A stretch of DNA of 5,044 nt, from positions 1 to 5,044 of the forward strand of contig DOFS01000318.1 of NCBI GenBank assembly GCA_003523945.1, written 5' to 3'. Source of the DNA: Nitrospiraceae bacterium. GTDB taxonomy: Bacteria > Nitrospirota > Nitrospiria > Nitrospirales > UBA8639. The notes under the pieces are model-generated. The model was not told the origin of the DNA, made no database searches, and saw nothing but the letters and a program-made list of their open reading frames with translations. Shown piece by piece: positions 1 to 5,044 of this stretch; the first letter of the stretch is position 1, and the number at the start of each line of letters is the position of its first letter. Both the position numbers and the translations under genes were made by a program.

Positions 1-22
1 TATGTGTACTGGACGCCACATC
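1..22. repeat. Terminal direct repeat, left copy
   Basis: These 22 bases are identical to 5023-5044. In the barrel reading frame both copies encode YVYWTPH plus one base of the next codon. The in-phase match at the exact window ends indicates end overlap of a circular or tandemly repeated unit of 5022 bp, or a 22-mer shared by two paralogous genes. Confidence 0.95.
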
Positions 23-465
23 GGCAGTGGGCCCTGAGTCTGCAGGCGGAATTCGAGCAGTTCCGGCGTGCGGCAAACGAATTCCTTGTGGTGTTTGGCG
101 GGCATCCGACAAAAGTGACCACCGTGAGTGTGCCGGGGAACATCCGGTATTTTCATCCGAATGGGTTCTTCGCAGGCGTTCAAGGAACCTTCGTCCGGCA
201 GATGCTGGATCTGGCGCCACCATCCCCATTTTTTACCTCTCCTCCCCGGGATTCAGATAATTTTTTCCTCGTCGACATCAGTATTGGATACCGGTTACCC
301 CAACGACTGGGGATTTTTACCCTGGAAGTGCGTAATCTCTTCGATCAAAGTTTTTTCTATCAAGACCAGAATATTCAGGTGGCTGAACAAACAGTGACGC
401 CGCGGTTTTTCCCCACTCGCACGGTGCTGGGTCGACTGACCCTGAGTTTTTCACTTTTTAATTAG
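1..465 (+). CDS. C-terminal part of TonB-receptor-like outer-membrane beta-barrel (5' end outside the window, or joined to the 2107 gene)
   Basis: The frame is open from base 1 to TAG at 463-465 and gives 154 residues with no N-terminus of its own. The GTG at 4 is an internal Val codon, because the identical bases at 5023-5044 lie in mid-gene. The residues look like the last strands of an outer-membrane barrel: aromatic-rich alternating segments (IRYFHPNGFFAGVQGTF, FFLVDISIGYRLP), then LEVRNLFDQSFFYQDQN, which resembles the NLF/D-Y segment near the C-terminus of TonB-dependent receptors, and a final strand LGRLTLSFSLFN with alternating hydrophobic residues and a near-terminal Phe, as outer-membrane insertion signals have. 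Joined through the 22-bp terminal repeat it becomes residues 973-1126 of the FecR-TPR-barrel protein beginning at 2107. It is followed after 11 bases by the small Cys-rich gene. If the ends do not join, this is the tail of a second, paralogous gene upstream. The barrel call is firm; transported substrate is unknown. Confidence 0.85.
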   Translation, partial: YVYWTPHRQWALSLQAEFEQFRRAANEFLVVFGGHPTKVTTVSVPGNIRYFHPNGFFAGVQGTFVRQMLDLAPPSPFFTSPPRDSDNFFLVDISIGYRLPQRLGIFTLEVRNLFDQSFFYQDQNIQVAEQTVTPRFFPTRTVLGRLTLSFSLFN

Positions 466-469
466 GAGG
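464..469 (+). promoter_or_regulatory. Shine-Dalgarno of the Cys-rich protein gene, overlapping the upstream stop
   Basis: AGGAGG lies 7 bases before ATG 477 and shares bases with the TAG stop (463-465) of the barrel gene. A strong consensus site placed on the stop codon of the previous gene indicates co-transcription and probable translational coupling. It also fixes ATG 477 as the start of the small gene. Confidence 0.85.
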
Positions 470-476
470 CCTTATC

Positions 477-782
477 ATGAATCGTCTTATTCTTCTATTT
501 GGCACCATGTCATCATTAATCGTCTTCTTAATTGTTACCAGTGATGCTCCCAGTTTTGGCGAAGATATGATAAAAAAGACCGTAGACATAACCATAGAAT
601 TTTCTAAAGATGACGGTGGGAAAAAGGAAATGAAGCCAAAAAAAAGCGATTGGGAACCTATCAAAGAAATTCCATCAGGAGCTGATCTAATTTACAGTGA
701 GACGGTCGAAATTAAAGTCTACAAAGTAAACCCCTGTTATGTTTGTATGGGTGGCACTTGTTATGTGAAGCAGAATTGCTGA
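477..782 (+). CDS. Small exported Cys-rich protein, function unknown
   Basis: This encodes 101 residues from ATG 477, chosen because of the AGGAGG 7 bases upstream. Residues 1-22 form a signal peptide or membrane anchor: M-N-R, then a hydrophobic stretch (LILLFGTMSSLIVFLIV). Plausible signal peptidase I sites follow Ala24 or Gly28. The mature part starts with a strand-like TVDITIEFS (35-43), has a Lys/Asp/Glu-rich linker (about 44-64), a second strand-like VEIKVYKV (77-84), and ends NPCYVCMGGTCYVKQNC with Cys at 87, 90, 95 and 101. The four Cys could form two disulfides in the periplasm or outside the cell, or bind a metal; the sequence does not decide. I do not recognise the family. The gene is visibly richer in A/T, with several A runs, than the barrel gene before it. 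Its position suggests a partner or cargo of the barrel protein, which is inference. No lipobox is seen, so a lipoprotein is unlikely. Confidence 0.8.
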   Translation: MNRLILLFGTMSSLIVFLIVTSDAPSFGEDMIKKTVDITIEFSKDDGGKKEMKPKKSDWEPIKEIPSGADLIYSETVEIKVYKVNPCYVCMGGTCYVKQNC

Positions 783-954
783 TTTCAAAGACTGTCAGTT
801 GAAAATTGCAAAGGGGTGTTTCTCAGGCCGTATGATTGGAACGGACGAGGAGTGAGGGGAAAGAAGAGAGGCTGAGGCGGATCTGACCCGGTTTCAAAGA
901 ACACTAAGGGTGATCGACAAGAGTCCTGCCCGGCCTTTTTTCTTTTGACGGAAC

Positions 955-977
955 ACCAGCCCCCTAATGCTGCTGGT
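955..977. repeat. Short hairpin-forming inverted repeat
   Basis: ACCAGC at 955-960 is the exact reverse complement of GCTGGT at 972-977, with an 11-base loop. No T run follows, so it is not an intrinsic terminator on the plus strand by itself. A six-base stem can arise by chance; it is listed because it sits seven bases before a second, tighter inverted repeat. Confidence 0.3.
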
Positions 978-983
978 CACCGG

Positions 984-997
984 GACAGACATCTGTC
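984..997. repeat. Perfect 14-bp inverted repeat, possible operator half-sites
   Basis: GACAGA (984-989) and TCTGTC (992-997) are exact reverse complements separated by two bases. The size and symmetry suit a binding site for a dimeric regulator, but no promoter elements or regulated gene can be tied to it. With a two-base spacer it would be a poor RNA hairpin. Confidence 0.3.
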
Positions 998-1136
998 AAC
1001 GGCAATTCGTCTTCACAAGTTTCCTTCCTTTGATTAACCGGTGAGAGAAACGGTGGTATGTCTTTTAAGTATCAAATTGCGTTTGTGGCCTTTCCGGGTA
1101 GCTCCCACTTTTACCCTCTTCCTTAAATTCTTTGAA

Positions 1137-1283
1137 TCAACCCTTATAGCCACGATTAGTCAAGCCCCCTTCTGCATCAATACTTCTCTGCTCATGTTGC
1201 CGGGTATGTTCCTGGTCATCGCCTTCCGAAGAATCGGTGGAATCCCCTTTGGCTTCCATTAGCTTTTCGACATCACCTTCCAC
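1137..1283 (-). CDS. Possible small acidic hydrophilic protein (doubtful)
   Basis: On the minus strand GTG at 1283 opens a 48-residue frame ending at TGA (1137-1139); an in-frame ATG at 1259 would give 40 residues. An in-frame TAA lies just upstream of the GTG, so the frame cannot be longer. The product is strongly hydrophilic and rich in Glu, Asp, Gly and Lys (for example EGDVEKLMEAKGDS near the start). That looks more like a real soluble protein or fragment than the opposite-strand reading. A GGAAGGTGA-like sequence lies about 1271-1282, overlapping the GTG and rather far from ATG 1259, so no start has ideal spacing. It may be a fragment of a once longer gene: after the stop the same frame continues hydrophilic to another stop. 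No family is recognised. Confidence 0.25.
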   Translation of the reverse strand: MEGDVEKLMEAKGDSTDSSEGDDQEHTRQHEQRSIDAEGGLTNRGYKG

Positions 1284-1321
1284 CCTTTATACGGGACTAT
1301 GGGGTTGGCTATACCCAATAG

Positions 1322-1644
1322 GTGTCTGACCCGGAAATCCAGCAGGACATGCTCAGGTTTCACGAAGGCCTGTGACCGGCCAGCGGAAATTGGCAGACGA
1401 GGTTCAAGAGGAGCTGAACCACCTCAAGACCTTGCTAAGCCCTCAACGAAAAGTAGTCGGACTTCATATTCTTGAGAAAGCAACGGGAATTTTCAAAAAC
1501 CAAGCTCTGATGAAGGAAAGTATGGCAATCAATTGGTATCCATTTGGATACACACCTGTATCTATTCGGATAACAGTTCCGCCTTATGTTCCTCCCTCAG
1601 ATGCAGAACCTATTTGGTTAGTGGAGCTTTCAGGAGGTTGTTAA
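1322..1644 (+). pseudogene. Small ORF, apparently frameshifted, unknown function
   Basis: Two frames read in series as one protein. From GTG 1322 the frame gives VSDPEIQQDMLRFHEGL and stops at TGA 1373-1375. The +1-related frame, open from 1330 with GTG at 1372, continues VTGQRKLADEVQEELNHLKT and runs to TAA 1642-1644 (90 residues from GTG 1372). Adding one G to turn CTGTGACC into CTGGTGACC would fuse them smoothly as HEGL-VTGQRKLADEV, an amphipathic helical N-terminal part. The second half is different: from an internal ATG 1510 it reads MKESMAINWYPFGYTPVS, then a Pro-rich VPPYVPP, ending in ELSGGC. No signal peptide or recognisable domain. No clear Shine-Dalgarno precedes 1322 or 1372. Either a decayed gene with a one-base deletion, a sequencing error, or a genuine gene starting at 1372 or 1510. 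Not recognised. Confidence 0.4.
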
Positions 1645-1654
1645 TCAATAGAAG

Positions 1655-1762
1655 GTGAATGTCGCAATTCTTCTACCGATCTTATGCCTGGCAGGCATGG
1701 TCTGTGCTCATTCTATTCAGGCAAGGGTGTCTGTAAGCCTGGTAATGCCTTCGCATGATTGA
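1655..1762 (+). CDS. Very small ORF with signal-peptide-like N-terminus, possibly a gene remnant
   Basis: GTG 1655 opens a 35-residue frame ending TGA 1760-1762. The N-terminus VNVAILLPILCLAGMVCAHS is a good hydrophobic signal segment, with a possible cleavage after SIQA (residues 20-23), leaving only RVSVSLVMPSHD. A mature part of 12 residues is too short for a normal secreted protein, so this may be the 5' end of a broken secreted-protein gene. AGGAGG at 1632-1637 is about 17 bases before the GTG, too far to be ideal; it lies inside the end of the preceding ORF. Another frame from ATG 1659 gives a 25-residue peptide with less protein-like content. Overall weak. Confidence 0.3.
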   Translation: MNVAILLPILCLAGMVCAHSIQARVSVSLVMPSHD

Positions 1763-2106
1763 AAAAGGGTGAGGAACAATCCGGCCATGTGTCATCCGCG
1801 GGAGCGATGTTCTCATTTGCACCGCGACGGGTTTTTCTCTCCAATTTCCTTCCTTACCAACGCGGCCTGTAACTTTAAGGTGTTTTTGGCACAGTTGGTC
1901 GTATTCGAAGCTCAGCTAACACGCGAAATCAAAAAAAAGGTTGTTGACACCCGTCAGGTGAAAAGGAAATTTCCATCAAAGAGCAATAAAAATGTCCCCG
2001 GTTTGCTGAGCAGAGCATTGGGCATGCTTCCCGACATTAAATGTGGAGTCCGGCTTTGTATCTTCGGTTCAGGGGCTTGCCGCCAAGCGCGTGTTGGGGG
2101 GTAGCC
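1763..2106. other. Upstream region of the FecR-TPR-barrel gene, no confident gene
   Basis: A plus-strand frame runs from GTG 1769 to TAG 2102-2104 (111 residues), stopping two bases before ATG 2107. Its product is rich in Cys, Arg, Phe and Lys, shows no domain or signal peptide, and its first third looks like random translation, so I do not call it a gene. The tight spacing would permit coupling if it were translated. A TTGACA at 1944-1949 has no matching -10 at proper spacing. The promoter of the large gene must lie here or further upstream but I cannot place it. Confidence 0.4.
2096..2102 (+). promoter_or_regulatory. Ribosome binding site of the large gene (decides start 2107)
   Basis: A GGGGGGT run ends four bases before ATG 2107 and can pair with the 16S tail through one G-U wobble. 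The same frame also has ATG 2041 directly after an in-frame TAA, which would add 22 residues. That start has no comparable site, and would bury the RRR-plus-hydrophobic signal peptide inside the protein. ATG 2107 is therefore preferred. Confidence 0.6.
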
Positions 2107-5044
2107 ATGCGGCGACGTGGTGGACAGTGGGTTCGTTTTTTTCCTGTCATCTTATTGGGCCTTGTCTTTTTTCCTGGAGCCGGGAGTCAAGCCGCTGAAC
2201 GTTGCGTGCCCTGGGTCGCCAAGCTCGTTTCCGTGGAAGGGACAATCGAGGTCAAGCATACGGCGCAGGGCGAATGGTCCTCCGCGACTCTGGGAGACAC
2301 GTTCTGTGTCGGCGATACCATCCGCCTCCAACAATGGCGCGCGGCCATCAGGCTCAATAACGAAACCATGATCCGGCTGGATGCGGGGACGACCCTGACT
2401 TTTACCAAAGTGGAGGACGACACTCTCTCGTGGCTCAACATCATTAAAGGCCTGGTCCACTTCATGAGCCGGGTGCCGCGCAGCCTCACCGTCACCACCC
2501 CCTTTGTCAACGGAACTATTGAAGGCACGGAATTTCTGGTGGAAGTGGTCGATGAGCAGGCCACGATTTGGGTCTTTGAAGGCCGCATCTTTGCCAGCAA
2601 CGAAAGCGGAAATCTAACCTTGGTTAATGGCCAGGCTGCTGTTTCTAAATCCGGTCAAGCCCCTGCGCTTGTCACAGTCGTGAAGCCATGGGATGCGGTC
2701 CAGTGGGCACTCTATTATCCTCCGCTCATCGACTATCGCCCGGCTGAGGTGAAAGGGGATGATGCGACGATCATTCGAAGTGCACTGGAAAGTTATCGAC
2801 AAAATGACCTGTCTGGAGCCTTGAGCCAACTAGAATCCATTCCGGAAGCCCGGCGGGATGTGCAGTTTTACTTATTGCGCGCCGGGCTGCTTCTGTCGGT
2901 AGGCCGTGTGGAGCAGGCGAGGGCCGATCTCGCCGAGGCGAGACGTCTCGAGCCGGGCAACGGCCGGGTTCTGGCGCTGCAATCCGTCATTGCCGTTGTG
3001 CAGAACGACAAGGAAGCAGCATTGAGACTGGCCCGGGAGGCCAGGGAGCAGGCGCCTGAGTCACCAGCCACGTGGCTCGCCTTGTCTTATGCCTATCAAG
3101 CGGGATTTGATATCGAAAAGGCGCAGGAGAGTGTGGAGCAGGCGCTCAAGATCAACCCTGCCGATGCCCTGGCCTGGGCACGTCTGTCGGAGTTGTGGCT
3201 CTCGCGGGGATACCTTGACCGATCTCTCGAAGCCGCGCAGCAGGCCGTCGCGCGTAATCCTGATCTGGCCCACACGCAAACGGTTTTAGGCTTTGCCTAT
3301 CTCACTCAATTCAAGATTGAAGAGGCGAAGGCGGCTTTTCAAAAGGCTATTCAATTGGATCAGGCCGCCCCCCTTCCCCGCATGGGTTTAGGGCTTGCCA
3401 AGATCCGTGTCAGCAATCTGGCTGAAGGCCGACGTGATATCGAAATCGCGGCAGGCCTTGATCCGAACAATGCCATCATCCGCAGTTACTTAGGCAAAGC
3501 GTACTTTGAAGAAAAGCGTGATCCTCTTGACGGAACACAATTCGACATCGCCAAAGAGTTGGACCCGCGCGATCCCACGCCCTGGTTTTACGATGCGCTT
3601 CGCAAACAATTAATCAATCAACCGGTGGAAGCCTTGCACGACCTTCAAGAATCAATCCGGTTAAACGATAACCGGGTGGTTTCCCGTTCAGGTCTGTTAA
3701 TGGACAAGGATGAAGCGGTACGCAACGCCACGGTGGGAAGAATCTATCAAAACCTTGGCTTTCAGCAGCGGGCGTTAGTCGAAGGGTGGTACGGAATAAC
3801 AGTCGATCCTGCTTCGCAAATGGCCCATCGGTTACTTGCCGATTCTTATTCTGCTTTACCTCGCCATGACATTGCACGGGTGAGTGAACTGCTTCAGTCG
3901 CAACTTCTGCAAGAAATCAACACGAACAATCTTCAGCCCCAATTAGCGGAGCGGAATATACAGATACTTGAAGGAGCCGGTCCGGCAGTCAGTTCGTTCA
4001 ATGAGTTTAATCCGATATTCATGCGCAATAACGTCAGGGTACTAGGCGATGGTCTTGTGGGAAATCTCGGCACCTCCGCCTATAGCGTCGTCCCGTCGAT
4101 TCTCTACGACAGGTTCTCGCTAAGCGGAGGGGTCTTTCAATACTGGACCGATGGATTCCGCCGGAATAACGATGTAAAGGATACGATCTACAATGTGTTT
4201 GGACAGGCGGCGGTCACGTCAAAATTGAATATTCAGGCTGAATATCGCGAGCGTCATTCCGAGCAAGGCGATGTGGCATTCAACTTTGACCCGGATAATT
4301 TCCAACGCACCTTCCGTCAAGACACGGATCAATGGACCTACCGGTTTGGCTCCCGCTATGCGCTCGCTCCGCATTCAGACTTTCTGGTTTCGTTTATCCA
4401 TGGAAATTTTCAGCAGGATGTGGATCAGCCAGGGTTGAGTGGGAAAACAGATCAGGATCGTAACCAGGTTGAGGGGCAGTACTTGTTCCGGCATGATTTG
4501 GTGACAGCGACGGTGGGTGGAAGATGGGCTAAAGGCAATCAGGACACCCGTTTGTTTTTTAACGGTGCGCTTGCTTCCCAGATCAAAGACGACCCGAAAG
4601 ACAGTAGTGGGTATGTCTATCTGAATGTGAAATGGCCACAAAACGTCATCTGGACGGGAGGGCTGGCTGTCGAGTCCATCGATAATATCACTGATGATGA
4701 AGTTCGGGTCAGTCCCAAGGCCGGAGTCCAATGGAATATAACAGAGCGAGCTCGGCTACGCCTTGGCTATTTCCAAAGACTCCAACGGAGATTGACGGTC
4801 GCGCAGACGATCGAGCCGACTCAGGTCGCCGGCTTCAATCAGCTTTTTGACGATATTGACTCCTCGCACACCGAACGCTGGGGTGCCGGTCTCGATACAA
4901 ATCCGACCGATAATATCTATGTCGGTGCTGAATATACGCTTCGAAAGATCGAGGCCCCGCTTATAGATGCGAATACCTTTGAAACGTTCCGGTTTGAGCG
5001 GTGGGAAGATCTTGCACGTGCTTATGTGTACTGGACGCCACATC
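2107..5044 (+). CDS. FecR domain / TPR / outer-membrane beta-barrel protein (3' end at window edge)
   Basis: The frame is open from ATG 2107 to the window edge (979 codons). Residues 1-30 are a signal peptide: MRRRGGQWVR, a hydrophobic core, cleavage near SQA-A. About 36-200 form a FecR-type periplasmic domain with the diagnostic segment TPFVNGTIEGTEF (131-143) and the conserved-looking AVQWALYYPP (197-206). Cys33 and Cys67 (DTFCVGD) flank its start and could form a disulfide. About 219-600 are TPR helices, clear repeats starting near 319, 354, 388, 422 and 457, closing with ARVSELLQSQLLQ (590-602). From about 631 (FNEFNPIF) alternating aromatic strands form a beta-barrel. With 1-465 joined the protein is 1126 residues. 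From memory this is a widespread but uncharacterised family; TPR-plus-barrel proteins such as PgaA and BcsC export polysaccharides, whereas this barrel's end resembles TonB-dependent receptors. I see no plug domain. FecR proteins in iron uptake are anti-sigma regulators, but no cytoplasmic anti-sigma part or inner-membrane helix is present here, so that role is unlikely. Substrate unknown. Confidence 0.9.
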   Translation, partial: MRRRGGQWVRFFPVILLGLVFFPGAGSQAAERCVPWVAKLVSVEGTIEVKHTAQGEWSSATLGDTFCVGDTIRLQQWRAAIRLNNETMIRLDAGTTLTFTKVEDDTLSWLNIIKGLVHFMSRVPRSLTVTTPFVNGTIEGTEFLVEVVDEQATIWVFEGRIFASNESGNLTLVNGQAAVSKSGQAPALVTVVKPWDAVQWALYYPPLIDYRPAEVKGDDATIIRSALESYRQNDLSGALSQLESIPEARRDVQFYLLRAGLLLSVGRVEQARADLAEARRLEPGNGRVLALQSVIAVVQNDKEAALRLAREAREQAPESPATWLALSYAYQAGFDIEKAQESVEQALKINPADALAWARLSELWLSRGYLDRSLEAAQQAVARNPDLAHTQTVLGFAYLTQFKIEEAKAAFQKAIQLDQAAPLPRMGLGLAKIRVSNLAEGRRDIEIAAGLDPNNAIIRSYLGKAYFEEKRDPLDGTQFDIAKELDPRDPTPWFYDALRKQLINQPVEALHDLQESIRLNDNRVVSRSGLLMDKDEAVRNATVGRIYQNLGFQQRALVEGWYGITVDPASQMAHRLLADSYSALPRHDIARVSELLQSQLLQEINTNNLQPQLAERNIQILEGAGPAVSSFNEFNPIFMRNNVRVLGDGLVGNLGTSAYSVVPSILYDRFSLSGGVFQYWTDGFRRNNDVKDTIYNVFGQAAVTSKLNIQAEYRERHSEQGDVAFNFDPDNFQRTFRQDTDQWTYRFGSRYALAPHSDFLVSFIHGNFQQDVDQPGLSGKTDQDRNQVEGQYLFRHDLVTATVGGRWAKGNQDTRLFFNGALASQIKDDPKDSSGYVYLNVKWPQNVIWTGGLAVESIDNITDDEVRVSPKAGVQWNITERARLRLGYFQRLQRRLTVAQTIEPTQVAGFNQLFDDIDSSHTERWGAGLDTNPTDNIYVGAEYTLRKIEAPLIDANTFETFRFERWEDLARAYVYWTPH
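5023..5044. repeat. Terminal direct repeat, right copy
   Basis: This is the exact copy of 1-22, in the same reading phase of the large gene (2107 and 5023 are in one frame, and base 1 begins a codon of the C-terminal part). Closing the molecule here restores an uninterrupted 1126-residue protein ending at 463-465. Confidence 0.95.

Larger units (their letters stand above)
783..1321. other. Spacer after the small gene, no confident gene
   Basis: No ORF with a convincing start, Shine-Dalgarno and protein-like content is seen on the plus strand. A plus-strand frame is open from GTG 1041 to TAG 1260-1262 (73 residues), but its product is a featureless mix without a usable ribosome site. A T-rich run (936-946) after a GC-rich patch (about 927-935) would suit a transcript end, but I find no good hairpin directly before it. 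The stretch also contains the hairpin at 955-977, the inverted repeat at 984-997, and a minus-strand acidic ORF, listed separately. Confidence 0.5.

Noticed and set aside
4..465. GTG 4 as the start of an independent 153-residue gene
   Set aside because: The same bases at 5026 are an internal Val codon of the long gene, and the product lacks a signal peptide needed for an outer-membrane protein.
458..664. 68-residue minus-strand ORF opposite the Cys-rich gene
   Set aside because: The plus-strand gene has a consensus Shine-Dalgarno and signal peptide; the reverse reading has neither.
869..946. Intrinsic terminator ending in the T-rich run after GCCCGGCC
   Set aside because: The best pairing partner for CGGCCT (931-936) is AGGCTG at 869-874, leaving a loop of 56 bases and needing a G-U pair; no compact stem precedes the T run.
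1041..1262. 73-residue plus-strand ORF
   Set aside because: It has no ribosome site, looks like random hydrophobic/basic translation, and lies opposite a more protein-like acidic minus-strand reading.
1944..1949. TTGACA as a -35 box upstream of the large gene
   Set aside because: At 16-18 bases downstream the candidates (GAAATT, AAATTT) match TATAAT poorly, so a promoter cannot be supported.
1769..2104. 111-residue plus-strand ORF just before the large gene
   Set aside because: The product has no domain, signal peptide or protein-like composition in its first third; the close end-to-start spacing alone is not enough to call a gene.
2041..2106. ATG 2041 as the start of the FecR-TPR-barrel gene
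   Set aside because: It is in frame, but would place an unusual 22-residue extension before the RRR signal peptide and lacks a good ribosome site; ATG 2107 fits better.
783..2106. CRISPR array, tRNA or diversity-generating retroelement in the spacer
   Set aside because: No regularly spaced direct repeats, no cloverleaf-like sequence, no reverse transcriptase and no template repeat matching the barrel gene were found by eye.
2152..2600. Overlapping minus-strand open frames opposite the FecR domain
   Set aside because: The plus strand has an unmistakable signal peptide and FecR domain here; the minus-strand products are compositionally random shadows.
4375..5043. Two long minus-strand open frames (4375-4731 and 4756-5043)
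   Set aside because: They lie opposite the continuous barrel-coding frame, whose translation shows clear strand periodicity; they are shadows.

Overview
The window reads as a piece of envelope-protein DNA from a Gram-negative bacterium. It holds one very large outer-membrane protein gene that touches both ends, one small secreted Cys-rich protein gene right behind it, and about 1.3 kb of poorly coding spacer with a few doubtful small ORFs. From memory, the large protein's family (FecR domain, TPRs, TonB-receptor-like barrel) occurs in Nitrospirota, Deltaproteobacteria and related metagenomic lineages. A Nitrospirota-like host is a guess from style, not a demonstrated assignment.

Layout. 1-465 is the C-terminal end of an outer-membrane beta-barrel, stop at 463-465. 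Its stop codon overlaps the Shine-Dalgarno of a 101-residue exported protein (477-782) ending in a four-Cys motif. 783-2106 has no confident gene. It contains an exact inverted repeat, an acidic minus-strand ORF, a small ORF that looks frameshifted, a 35-residue ORF starting like a signal peptide, and a doubtful ORF ending two bases before the next gene. From 2107 to the right edge runs one uninterrupted reading frame: signal peptide, FecR domain, TPR array and most of a beta-barrel.

The first 22 bases (1-22) are identical to the last 22 (5023-5044), and the big gene's reading frame passes through this repeat in phase. Overlapping the ends makes a closed 5022-bp unit in which 2107-5022 plus 1-465 form one complete 1126-residue protein. 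This could mean a circular molecule, a collapsed head-to-tail tandem repeat, or two tandem paralogues sharing a conserved 22-mer at which assembly broke. No replication, mobilisation, integrase or transposase gene is visible, so a self-replicating plasmid is the least supported reading.

Functionally, the barrel protein and the Cys-rich protein look like one operon. A simple hypothesis is that the FecR/TPR part works in the periplasm, the barrel spans the outer membrane, and the small exported protein is a partner or cargo. Only the layout and domain architecture are seen; the partnership is inferred.
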